NCBI RefSeq assembly: GCF_014697355.1
Contig: NZ_JACJRQ010000011.1
Span: 150,263-214,262 of the forward strand
Reading direction: 5' to 3'
Source: Nostoc calcicola FACHB-3891
Lineage (GTDB): Bacteria; Cyanobacteriota; Cyanobacteriia; Cyanobacteriales; Nostocaceae
Length of the DNA: 64,000 bases
A model generated the notes under the pieces. That model ran no database searches. It had not been told where the DNA came from and saw nothing but the letters and a program-made list of their open reading frames with translations. The position numbers and the translations under genes were made by a program. Below are positions 56,826-63,822 of the stretch, in pieces (position 1 is the first letter of the stretch; each line of letters opens with the position of its first letter).

Positions 56826-57950
56826 GTGAGTCCAACTGCTCAATCTACGGCAAGTGCGCGTCGCGTGGTGTTTCCTTTTACGGCAATTGTCGGCCAGGAA
56901 GAGATGAAACTGGCGCTGCTGTTGAACGTGATTGACCCCAAAATTGGTGGTGTCATGATTATGGGCGATCGCGGTACCGGTAAATCCACAACTATCCGGG
57001 CGCTGGCGGATCTGCTGCCAGAAATCTCTGTGGTTGCCAATGACCCGTTTAGTAGCGATCCTAGCGACCCTGACTTGATGAGCGATGAAGTCCGCCAACT
57101 GTTAGAACAAGGGGCAGAAATTCCCGTAGCTCACAAAAAAGTCCAAATGGTAGACTTGCCCTTAGGAGCCACAGAAGACCGGGTTTGCGGCACAATCGAC
57201 ATCGAAAAAGCTTTATCTGAGGGTGTCAAAGCTTTTGAACCAGGACTGCTGGCAAAGGCTAACCGGGGCATTCTTTATGTGGATGAAGTCAACTTACTAG
57301 ATGACCACCTTGTAGACGTACTACTCGATTCCGCCGCCAGTGGTTGGAACACTGTAGAACGCGAAGGCATTTCAATTCGTCACCCAGCACGTTTTGTGCT
57401 TGTGGGTTCTGGCAACCCAGAAGAAGGCGAACTGCGTCCCCAATTACTCGATCGCTTTGGGATGCACGCAGAAATTCATACAGTCAAAGAACCAGCCTTA
57501 AGAGTACAAATCGTGGAACAACGGGCGGAATTTGACCAAAATCCGCCCGGATTTCTAGATAAGTACAAACCTGAGCAAGAAGCATTACAAGAGAAAATTG
57601 TCAATGCCCAGCAATTATTACCAGAAGTAAAAATTGAGTATGATTTGCGGGTGAAAATTTCTGAAGTCTGCTCTGAACTGGATGTAGATGGTTTACGGGG
57701 TGACATTGTAAGTAACCGCGCCGCTAAAGCCTTAACGGCATTTGAAGGACGCACTGAAGTTACAGTTGATGATATCCGCCGCGTGATTACACTATGTTTG
57801 CGTCATAGACTGCGGAAAGACCCGTTAGAATCAATTGACTCTGGCTACAAAGTCGCTAAAGCTTTTAGCCGCGTCTTTGGTGTGGAACTCGCAGAAGATG
57901 ATGCTGCACAAAAAAATGGCACGGGTCAGAAGTTAGGAGTTAGGAGTTAG
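56826..57950 (+). CDS. chlI: Magnesium chelatase subunit ChlI (AAA+ ATPase)
   Basis: Motor subunit that drives insertion of magnesium into protoporphyrin IX for chlorophyll. I chose GTG at 56826 ([18 protein letters not shown], 374 aa), which matches the family start. Walker A is GDRGTGKST, followed by [22 protein letters not shown], Walker [13 protein letters not shown], sensor 1 [22 protein letters not shown], and the C-terminal helical domain. The last seven codons (KLGVRS and stop) lie inside GGAGTTA heptamer repeats, so the natural C-terminus has been extended or replaced by repeat DNA. Confidence 0.95.
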   Translation: MSPTAQSTASARRVVFPFTAIVGQEEMKLALLLNVIDPKIGGVMIMGDRGTGKSTTIRALADLLPEISVVANDPFSSDPSDPDLMSDEVRQLLEQGAEIPVAHKKVQMVDLPLGATEDRVCGTIDIEKALSEGVKAFEPGLLAKANRGILYVDEVNLLDDHLVDVLLDSAASGWNTVEREGISIRHPARFVLVGSGNPEEGELRPQLLDRFGMHAEIHTVKEPALRVQIVEQRAEFDQNPPGFLDKYKPEQEALQEKIVNAQQLLPEVKIEYDLRVKISEVCSELDVDGLRGDIVSNRAAKALTAFEGRTEVTVDDIRRVITLCLRHRLRKDPLESIDSGYKVAKAFSRVFGVELAEDDAAQKNGTGQKLGVRS

Positions 57951-58138
57951 GAGTTAGGAGTTAGGAGTTAGAAGTTAGGAGTTAGGAGTTAGGAGTTAGA
58001 AGTTAGGAGTTAGGAGTTAGAAGTTAGAAGTTAGGAGTTAGGAGTGGGAGATGAGGGAGATGAGCGGGATGAGGGAGATAAGAAGAATTCTTATAACTCT
58101 TAACTCTTAACTCTTAACTCCTAACTCTTAACTCAGCA
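57930..58138. repeat. GGAGTTA heptamer array after chlI
   Basis: About fifteen GTTAGGA/GTTAGAA heptamers, a GGGATGAGGGAGATGA block, then the complementary TAACTCTTAACTC units. The stop codon of chlI is inside the first heptamers. Confidence 0.85.
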
Positions 58139-58158
58139 CTCAGCACTGAATACTGACT

Positions 58159-58455
58159 ATGAGATTTTGGTATTTTTGGTTGAACAGCTTTATTTTATCT
58201 AGCCAATACAACCCGCCCCGGTTTGTAGAACTATTGATGCTGTTTTTAGCGATCGCTATGCTAGCAATAGCGACTATTTTACCCGACAGACCATATTTAA
58301 TTTTAGGTTTGAGCTTAGTAGTTGGGGCATCTATTTCGATTTTAGTGCGAGAAGCGATCGCCCCCTCACCCCAAACACGAATTACCCAAGTCACAGCATT
58401 ACTATTACTCATTATTAGCCTTTATGGCTTTGCTGATTTAATGCACACTCTTTAA
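58159..58455 (+). CDS. Small conserved membrane protein
   Basis: A 98-aa protein with three hydrophobic helices (FVELLMLFLAIAMLAIATILP, YLILGLSLVVGASISILV, ITQVTALLLLIISLYGFADLM). ATG start at 58159; no signal for export beyond the helices. It is downstream of chlI on the same strand, after heptamer repeats. Family unnamed as far as I can tell; conservation inferred from composition, not from a search. Confidence 0.6.
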   Translation: MRFWYFWLNSFILSSQYNPPRFVELLMLFLAIAMLAIATILPDRPYLILGLSLVVGASISILVREAIAPSPQTRITQVTALLLLIISLYGFADLMHTL

Positions 58456-58622
58456 ATTTAGTTATGAGTTATAAGTTAGGAGTGAGAAGTTAATTAAAAA
58501 CTCCTAACTCTTAACTTCTCACGCCTAATTTTTTATTTACCAATTTTGCATTTGTACTAATTCCATACACAATTCAGCAAGATGTTTGTTTAGCAAGTAT
58601 TCTAGCGATTTATTTTGTCTTT

Positions 58623-58707
58623 GCTACTCAAATACTACTCAAATCAGCTTTTTTCTCCTGGGTTTTAGCGATTGCAAGCAACCATTTCGCTACTCAAATA
58701 CTACTCA
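58623..58707. repeat. 19-bp direct repeat, 66 bp apart
   Basis: GCTACTCAAATACTACTCA occurs exactly at 58623-58641 and 58689-58707. The second copy runs into the end of the neighbouring regulator gene. It lies at the left edge of the accessory segment and may be an attachment-type or iteron-type repeat. Confidence 0.75.
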
Positions 58708-59021
58708 TTTTGCCGATTCTTAACCCACTCCTGAAACCGCCTTAACTCATCCCAAGTACGCGATCGCGTATCCAGTCCCTTGCCCTTGGAATGCTGGTTT
58801 GGGTGCAGGTTCTCTCGCCGCATTTCGATATAGTCAGCGATCGCGCCTTCGACCATATCGGCTCTATTGCCGTGTAACACGGCTTTACCGGCATCAATCT
58901 CTCTAGCGCAGCGCATCACCTCATCCGCGATCGCTTCTGGAACGCGAATTAATTTTGTCTTCCCTGTTCGCCAAGTGCTGCCAGTCTCCCAAGTTGTTGA
59001 AGTTCTGCCACCTTTATTCAT
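58701..59021 (-). CDS. Ribbon-helix-helix-like DNA-binding protein
   Basis: A 106-aa protein. After a basic Gly/Thr-rich start, residues 20-32 form a short beta strand (KTKLIRVPEAIAD). Two helices follow (EAIADEVMRCAREIDAG and NRADMVEGAIADYIEMRRE), the layout of a CopG/Arc ribbon-helix-helix domain. The C-terminal part is a second helical segment (WDELRRFQEWVKNRQ). A perfect 15-bp palindrome (59034-59048) lies 12 bp before its start codon, and a second one lies in its own coding region, both fit for self-regulation. Confidence 0.6.
   Translation of the reverse strand: MNKGGRTSTTWETGSTWRTGKTKLIRVPEAIADEVMRCAREIDAGKAVLHGNRADMVEGAIADYIEMRRENLHPNQHSKGKGLDTRSRTWDELRRFQEWVKNRQNE
58869..58883. promoter_or_regulatory. 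Palindromic site A (inside the RHH-like gene)
   Basis: GCCGTGTAACACGGC, a perfect palindrome around a central A, within codons for KAVLHGN of the RHH-like gene. It shares CTCTATTGCCGTGT with site B 165 bp away. Confidence 0.55.
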
Positions 59022-59033
59022 AATCCCTCTATT

Positions 59034-59048
59034 GCCGTGTTACACGGC
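59034..59048. promoter_or_regulatory. Palindromic site B (before the RHH-like gene start)
   Basis: GCCGTGTTACACGGC lies directly upstream of the ATG of the minus-strand RHH-like gene, where a bound repressor would block its promoter or leader. Confidence 0.6.
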
Positions 59049-59118
59049 ATTATAGCCGAAGGGCGATAGAATAAAAGGACGAATTGTTAGAGTGAATCCC
59101 CAGTGAGTAAAATAGTTT

Positions 59119-59199
59119 AGCTCAGTAGTCTAAGGTTAGGACGGCTCGTAGCGGGTTAACCGGTTCCGAGAAATCCTGGTTCAAGTCCAGGCTGGGCTA
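59119..59199 (+). pseudogene. tRNA-like sequence with abnormal anticodon arm
   Basis: The acceptor stem AGCTCAG pairs with CTGGGCT (one G-U), with A as discriminator. The D-arm is GTC-TAAGGTTAG-GAC, and the T-arm CCTGG-TTCAAGT-CCAGG is perfect. The anticodon stem can only be CTCG/CGAG with an 18-nt loop in place of 7, containing GGGTTAACCGG. So it is a tRNA relic, or a tRNA with an 11-nt insertion, 81 nt in all. Imperfect 19-nt direct repeats (TAGARTGAATCCCCRGTGA) flank it at 59088-59106 and 59217-59235. Confidence 0.55.
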
Positions 59200-59268
59200 T
59201 AAATGATTTTCGCGGCTAGAATGAATCCCCGGTGAAGTATAAAGGGTAAATCCAGTCACCGAGGGAAT

Positions 59269-59445
59269 ATGAAATTTTTAGAATGGTTGGGGTCATTCCG
59301 TCCGCTAATGTCATCACTCATAAAGTATTACGACAATTGCTATGGCTACCCACAGGGAAGAATGTTAATAGCTGGTTTTATGTGTATAGGTTTTGCTTTT
59401 TACTTTGGGCTTTTAAATCTCATTGTTCAAAGCTTCCTGAAGTAG
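59269..59445 (+). CDS. Small membrane protein, 58 aa
   Basis: MKFLEWLGSFRPLMSSLIKYY...GRMLIAGFMCIGFAFYFGLLNLIVQSFLK: a polar first half and a single strong membrane helix (about residues 32-54). GAGGGA lies just before the ATG, although closer than optimal. Not recognised; small one-helix proteins of this kind are common in phage and plasmid segments. It converges on the next minus-strand gene with 3 bp between stops. Confidence 0.5.
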   Translation: MKFLEWLGSFRPLMSSLIKYYDNCYGYPQGRMLIAGFMCIGFAFYFGLLNLIVQSFLK

Positions 59446-59448
59446 TAA

Positions 59449-59814
59449 CTAAAACTTGTCGTCTCGGATTTGAAACCCAGAATTTTTATTCAGGAATCCG
59501 ACAATCTGCTTGACCCAGTTTGCCAGTCGATCAAATTTGTGCTTGATGAGTGATTCGAGACCATTGAGCCGATAATCTACAAAGAGTTTTTTCTCTTTGT
59601 ATTCAACTAGATGGACATCTAATTTCTTCTCTACCTTATAAAGCCTGTCCACAAAGTTGTCTTTAAGATTATCGACCGCCGATAGCAACTTATTTTCTAC
59701 CTTGTCAATCTTACTGTTAATATTGGCTTCAATTTGGGCTAATCGATAAATAGCTCCCACTACTGTTAATAGCCCAATAATAATAGTGAGAGCGTTGTTA
59801 ATGTCAATTTTCAT
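59449..59814 (-). CDS. Membrane-anchored coiled-coil protein, 121 aa
   Basis: One N-terminal helix (ALTIIIGLLTVVGAIYRLA, about residues 8-26) and then a long charged coiled coil (ANINSKIDKVENKLLSAVDNL through YRLNGLESLIKHKFDRLANW). This is the layout of small phage and plasmid accessory proteins such as holin-like or spanin-like factors, but no family motif decides it. Last gene of the apparent minus-strand operon, 8 bp after the 150-aa gene. Confidence 0.65.
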   Translation of the reverse strand: MKIDINNALTIIIGLLTVVGAIYRLAQIEANINSKIDKVENKLLSAVDNLKDNFVDRLYKVEKKLDVHLVEYKEKKLFVDYRLNGLESLIKHKFDRLANWVKQIVGFLNKNSGFQIRDDKF

Positions 59815-59822
59815 TGTTAAGT

Positions 59823-60275
59823 TTAAATACCGAGCGATGTTTTTATAGCTTGCACATCATCTTCTAGTGTGGTTGAATCTATTCCTTCGTATTGGTAAAT
59901 AGCAACAGTAGCGCTGATAAACCATTTAGGAACTTGAATAGAAACAAAATAATCAATGTTTAAATCATCGAGAATTATTAAATTGAATTTACCTAAAAAT
60001 AACTGTTCGGGTTCGCCAACGAAAGTCGCACCCAATCCAGTTGTTAAGCTACGACGTAAACATCCTGCATACTTCCAAATCTTGCCAACAGGAATAGTAG
60101 TATTGATAGAGATAGCAGTGATAGGTTTATCAAACACTACAGGTACATTTATTTCAGTTATTCTTTGATAAATTGGCTTTCCTGCTGAGTCGTTTAAGTA
60201 ACTTACAGCAGGGAAAGAATTGCTGTATTGCAAAGACCAATTATTTTCTATCCCTAGCTGTAAAATTCGACTCAT
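59823..60275 (-). CDS. Hypothetical protein, 150 aa (operon gene 5)
   Basis: Not recognised. It is predicted mainly beta-stranded (INVPVVFDKPITAISINTTIPVGKIW, FNLIILDDLNIDYFVSIQVPKW, ATVAIYQYEG), with no membrane helix, like a virion or surface component. Its start codon overlaps the stop of the 83-aa gene by 4 bp, so translation is coupled. Found only in the accessory segment. Confidence 0.65.
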   Translation of the reverse strand: MSRILQLGIENNWSLQYSNSFPAVSYLNDSAGKPIYQRITEINVPVVFDKPITAISINTTIPVGKIWKYAGCLRRSLTTGLGATFVGEPEQLFLGKFNLIILDDLNIDYFVSIQVPKWFISATVAIYQYEGIDSTTLEDDVQAIKTSLGI

Positions 60276-60523
60276 CTCATTAACAGTTCCATGTGGTCTT
60301 CGACTTCACCGACAAAACCATAAGGGTCGATGCCGAAGTGGTCTAGTAACTCGAAATACGTGTAATCGTCCATTGCACCAGATAACCATTGCCCAGATGC
60401 ACCATTGACGATCAACATCCCTTGGACGGTAGAATCATCAGCCTGACCGTCCACCGATACAGTTAATAAATCGCTGATGTCTGGCGGAACCCAAATTAAA
60501 CCGTTGTCAGAAGCAATAGACAT
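60272..60523 (-). CDS. Hypothetical acidic protein, 83 aa (operon gene 4)
   Basis: Not recognised. Acidic and beta-rich at first (GLIWVPPDISDLLTVSVDGQADDSTVQGMLIVNG), then helical with many aromatic and acidic residues (DDYTYFELLDHFGIDPYGFVGEVEDHMELL). It starts 5 bp after the 212-aa gene and overlaps the next gene by 4 bp. Confidence 0.6.
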   Translation of the reverse strand: MSIASDNGLIWVPPDISDLLTVSVDGQADDSTVQGMLIVNGASGQWLSGAMDDYTYFELLDHFGIDPYGFVGEVEDHMELLMR

Positions 60524-60528
60524 TACAA

Positions 60529-61125
60529 TTACGCGCCTTCAGGGACAAAACGATAACGGCTAGCAGCGGCGTTCTCGCTACCTTGGAACAACCCGATGAA
60601 CGCTGGTTTTTCTTTGATTGCATCAATCACAGCTTCGTAACCGCTATTTGCGAGTTTCTTACCAAAATGAGCAGTTACAGAATCATTCTCATGTCTGTAA
60701 TATTTACGCCCAGTAATCCGGGAAGATTCTTTAGTTGTTGCAGTAGTTACCCGTTGAATGACTGTAAATTTGGCAAACTTAAAGTTTCTGACACCTGTAA
60801 GGACGTTTGGATTTGTTAATGCTGCTACTTCAGTAGTGCTGAAAGTAAATTCATCAACTATCCCCTTAAGTGTGTTTGCCAGTGCCGATCCTCTACCTGC
60901 TTGAGTAGCACTAATCAATCTGGCTGGAACATAAACCAATTCCGCTCCACTTGAATCAAAAGGAATAATATAGCCAGGAACTCGCGTAGTTTTTACCGTG
61001 TTAGCAGGGGTGTTAATAGCTGCAAAAGCTTGTTGCCTAGCTTCGGTGTCCTTATTCAGCCATAACATATACTTCTCGTGGTCTTTAGCCAAGCGAACAC
61101 CACGACTAATGTCTTTATAAGCCAT
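60529..61125 (-). CDS. Hypothetical protein, 198 aa (operon gene 3)
   Basis: I start it at the ATG at 61125 (MAYKDISRGVRLAKDHEKYMLW); a longer frame begins at 61167 with sequence that does not look coding. No family recognised. Mixed composition with an Ala/Asn/Thr-rich centre, VTTATTKESSRITGRKYYRHENDS and a C-terminal YRFVPEG. A 103-bp gap upstream could hold an internal promoter. A structural or coat-like role is a guess from size and neighbours only. Confidence 0.6.
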   Translation of the reverse strand: MAYKDISRGVRLAKDHEKYMLWLNKDTEARQQAFAAINTPANTVKTTRVPGYIIPFDSSGAELVYVPARLISATQAGRGSALANTLKGIVDEFTFSTTEVAALTNPNVLTGVRNFKFAKFTVIQRVTTATTKESSRITGRKYYRHENDSVTAHFGKKLANSGYEAVIDAIKEKPAFIGLFQGSENAAASRYRFVPEGA

Positions 61126-61228
61126 TTTGTTTTTTGTTAAAGTTTGATTGCAAGTCAACCATAGCAACAGTTTTCGCGTGGTTTGTTTTTCGGATATATA
61201 TTATATTTCCCTTGATTTTCGCGTGGTT

Positions 61229-62098
61229 TCAAATTTTGACTAGAGGTGTATACCTGTATGTCGTATCTATCAGAAATACTGGTTGTGGCTCACCTGGAAT
61301 AAGTGCGTAAGCATACCTAAATCGCACATTCACAACACGTCGATAAGCACGTTTTTTACGTGTTTTACCCATAATTATTTGAGTCTCAGTAACTTGTCCT
61401 GTAGTGCTTAGTTTTTTCGGATTACCTACAGTAATTTTCTGCTCATTAAAAGTCACATCGACAACATTACAAATACGTTGGTAAATATCTATAGCGTCAG
61501 CTTCGGTATTCGTTAATATTTTACTTCCGTTAGGAAACCCATTTTTAACATCTTTGTAGCTGACACATAAATTTCCTTTTGTAAGGATAATTCCTTTACC
61601 TGCACTCAAAAACTGTACTTTGATTTCATTAGCTATTTCTACTAATTTAGTACGCAAATTACTAGAAGTATTTTCTAGTTGCATTAACCTAACGCTATAT
61701 TCAGCATCAGCTTTATAGTCTTGCTCTGAAGGTAAAGATTCCGAATCTTGAGAAAAGTAAAAAACTATTTTAGGATGTCCTTCTACTGGTTGTTCCTGGT
61801 TTTCTCTACTGCCGTAAAATATTGCTAAGTTTTTACGTCCATACCCAAGCAAATCAAATAATAAATGATGCCTTAAATTCATCATTAATTGATTGTCGTT
61901 GTCGGTCATGGTGCAAGCTACCCGTAGCGCACTTCTCGATGAAGCGATATTCGGCTTCCAATCATTTCCTAAATCGCTAAAATAGCGCTTTACCAGTGCA
62001 TTGTGTTGCGGGATATAAATTTTTTGCAAATGTTCAAAAGGGTCAAAGTTATCAGGCAACTTATCATCAGGTGGTTCCGCTGGAGTAATTGAAGTCAT
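61229..62098 (-). CDS. Hypothetical protein, 289 aa (operon gene 2)
   Basis: Not recognised. A soluble protein with an acidic Pro-rich start (TPAEPPDDKLPDNFDPFEHLQKIYIP), a helical middle and a C-terminal third rich in beta strands and basic residues (GKTRKKRAYRRVVNVRFRYAYALIPG). It begins 2 bp after the stop of the collagen-like gene, so it is clearly cotranscribed with it. No Walker, nuclease or helicase motif is visible. Confidence 0.6.
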   Translation of the reverse strand: MTSITPAEPPDDKLPDNFDPFEHLQKIYIPQHNALVKRYFSDLGNDWKPNIASSRSALRVACTMTDNDNQLMMNLRHHLLFDLLGYGRKNLAIFYGSRENQEQPVEGHPKIVFYFSQDSESLPSEQDYKADAEYSVRLMQLENTSSNLRTKLVEIANEIKVQFLSAGKGIILTKGNLCVSYKDVKNGFPNGSKILTNTEADAIDIYQRICNVVDVTFNEQKITVGNPKKLSTTGQVTETQIIMGKTRKKRAYRRVVNVRFRYAYALIPGEPQPVFLIDTTYRYTPLVKI

Positions 62099-62100
62099 GT

Positions 62101-63555
62101 TTAGTCTCCCCCATCAAAAATATCCTCAAGCACTAATTCCAGAAAGTTTGTTGAATCTGCTTTTGCTTGTTCTCCCTTGGCTTCTTCTACTATGGGTGTA
62201 GGCACTTCAACGCCTGGCTTGTAATGAATTATGTTGTTGTTAGCATCTCTAATCGGGTTACCGTTTTCGTCTTTGGGGTCTGTTTGTGAAAGTTCGCGCT
62301 TCAGGTCTGCGGTGCTACTATTAATCCCTGACATTACTTCTTTAAAAGCAATTGGAATTGCTACAACCGCAGCAATAGAACTCAACTTTTCATTAGCTGT
62401 ATTCATAAGAGAGAAGAATTTCCCTTGAAGATTTGGCTGTGGGTTCATGTAACCATAGGCATTCTCTAGTAGCACTCCACCTTTTCTGAGTGCATTTCCT
62501 ATCTTGCCAAGGTTGCCTCCAATCACCTCTAAACCAGTGCTAATTAAACCGCCCAGTTGAGTAACTTGATTGAAAACATTAGAGGTCGCTTGATAGATGC
62601 GGTTAGCCTTTGCCCAGTCCTCCGATAATTGAGTATAATTATCTTCGCCTATAGCAGTTTCAATCACTAGTTTTACAGCCTTACCAAGTGATTCACTAAA
62701 GTTTATTGGAGTGCCGTCAATTCCTTTGGGTAATAAGAATCCCGTGACTTGATCGATGATCGATATTAAACTTTGTCCTAGATTATTTGATAGCATCAGA
62801 GCGTTGTGAACTGTTGCAGCGAACGTTAAGACTGACAGCGCTTTTTCAAGATATGTATTTTCAGCAATTGTTTTAATAAATTGCGATAAACCGCCTGTTA
62901 CTTGCACCCCTAATTTTGTGTTAATGACGTTCAGGAGAGCTAATATAGCAGCGTTACTAACTGCCATTACTGCGTCATAAATCTGCTTGAGTAATGCCAA
63001 TATTGGTGCTAGTGCAGCCATGATCGGCGTTAAGATCGTCGTCCTAGTAGTGCTATGCTGCGCTGTGCTATTTGCCCTAGTCTGTGTATGCTGAGATACA
63101 ATCAGCGCTCGTAACCCTGCATCGTTATATGGCACGGCATCTACTCCATTTCTTCCTGGCAAGCCATTAAGCCCAGACCTTCCTGGCAAGCCATTAAGCC
63201 CGTTTCTACCATCTCGCCCAGGACGACCAGGAATCTGTATTATCTGTGTAATTCCTGGCGCTCCCTGTAATCCGTCCCGTCCTGGTCGCCCATCTAGCCC
63301 TGGGCGACCGTTCAATCCATCTCGTCCAGGTCTGCCAGGAATTCCTGGATCTCCCTTGAGTCCCTTGAGATATTTGATTCCTTGGTAAAGAGATAGTGCA
63401 GTTAGCGCTACGCCTAAAGCCTCACCTGCTTTGTTAAACGCTTGCCCTGCCAGTCCCTTTGCCTGTTCTCCTATTCCCTGAGCTTCCTTAGCCTTGTTAA
63501 AAGCAGTAGTGGCGTTGTCGTTCGCCCTGGATGCATTCTTCAGCTGTACGTTCGC
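62101..63555 (-). CDS. Collagen-like protein, first gene of the operon (5' end uncertain)
   Basis: The open frame runs from an in-frame TAA at 63556-63558 to 62101 (485 codons including stop). An Ala/Lys-rich helical stretch and one short hydrophobic stretch (VALTALSLYQGIKYL) come first, then two Gly-X-Y collagen blocks (GDPGIPGRPGRDGLNG..., GRPGRDGRNGLNGLPG...) split by ITQIIQIP. A long helical, partly hydrophobic body (LTPIMAALAPILALLKQIYDAV onward) ends acidic (LVLEDIFDGGD). No ATG, GTG or TTG precedes the TTG at 63315 inside the collagen block, so the gene is either 5'-truncated or uses an unusual start. Phage tail fibre or surface filament is plausible but unproven. Confidence 0.6.
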   Translation of the reverse strand, partial: ANVQLKNASRANDNATTAFNKAKEAQGIGEQAKGLAGQAFNKAGEALGVALTALSLYQGIKYLKGLKGDPGIPGRPGRDGLNGRPGLDGRPGRDGLQGAPGITQIIQIPGRPGRDGRNGLNGLPGRSGLNGLPGRNGVDAVPYNDAGLRALIVSQHTQTRANSTAQHSTTRTTILTPIMAALAPILALLKQIYDAVMAVSNAAILALLNVINTKLGVQVTGGLSQFIKTIAENTYLEKALSVLTFAATVHNALMLSNNLGQSLISIIDQVTGFLLPKGIDGTPINFSESLGKAVKLVIETAIGEDNYTQLSEDWAKANRIYQATSNVFNQVTQLGGLISTGLEVIGGNLGKIGNALRKGGVLLENAYGYMNPQPNLQGKFFSLMNTANEKLSSIAAVVAIPIAFKEVMSGINSSTADLKRELSQTDPKDENGNPIRDANNNIIHYKPGVEVPTPIVEEAKGEQAKADSTNFLELVLEDIFDGGD

Positions 63556-63633
63556 TTATTTTTGAAGTGTGAGAGGAATTAATGCCTTACTGTTAAAGGA
63601 AACAACACGATTTTGGATCTGCTAAAACCATCA

Positions 63634-63813
63634 CCGTGTAATACTTGGGAAAAGTGGAATCAGCTTCACCGTGTAATACATGGAGCAAGGAAAATTAGTT
63701 TTTTCCATGTGTTACACGGAAGCGATGCCTCATAAAGATACTCTGACTGTAATTCTGGATCTTACACCGTAAAATTCACTAATTTCGGGTTAAACTTACG
63801 ATGTAATACACGG
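63634..63813. promoter_or_regulatory. Cluster of four palindromic operator-like sites
   Basis: CCGTGTAATACTTGG (63634-63648), CCGTGTAATACATGG (63669-63683), CCATGTGTTACACGG (63705-63719) and CGATGTAATACACGG (63799-63813) are variants of one 15-bp palindrome. They lie in the 267-bp divergent spacer between the collagen-like operon and the next regulator gene, the position of a shared control region. Confidence 0.6.
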
Positions 63814-63822
63814 ACGAGGCGA

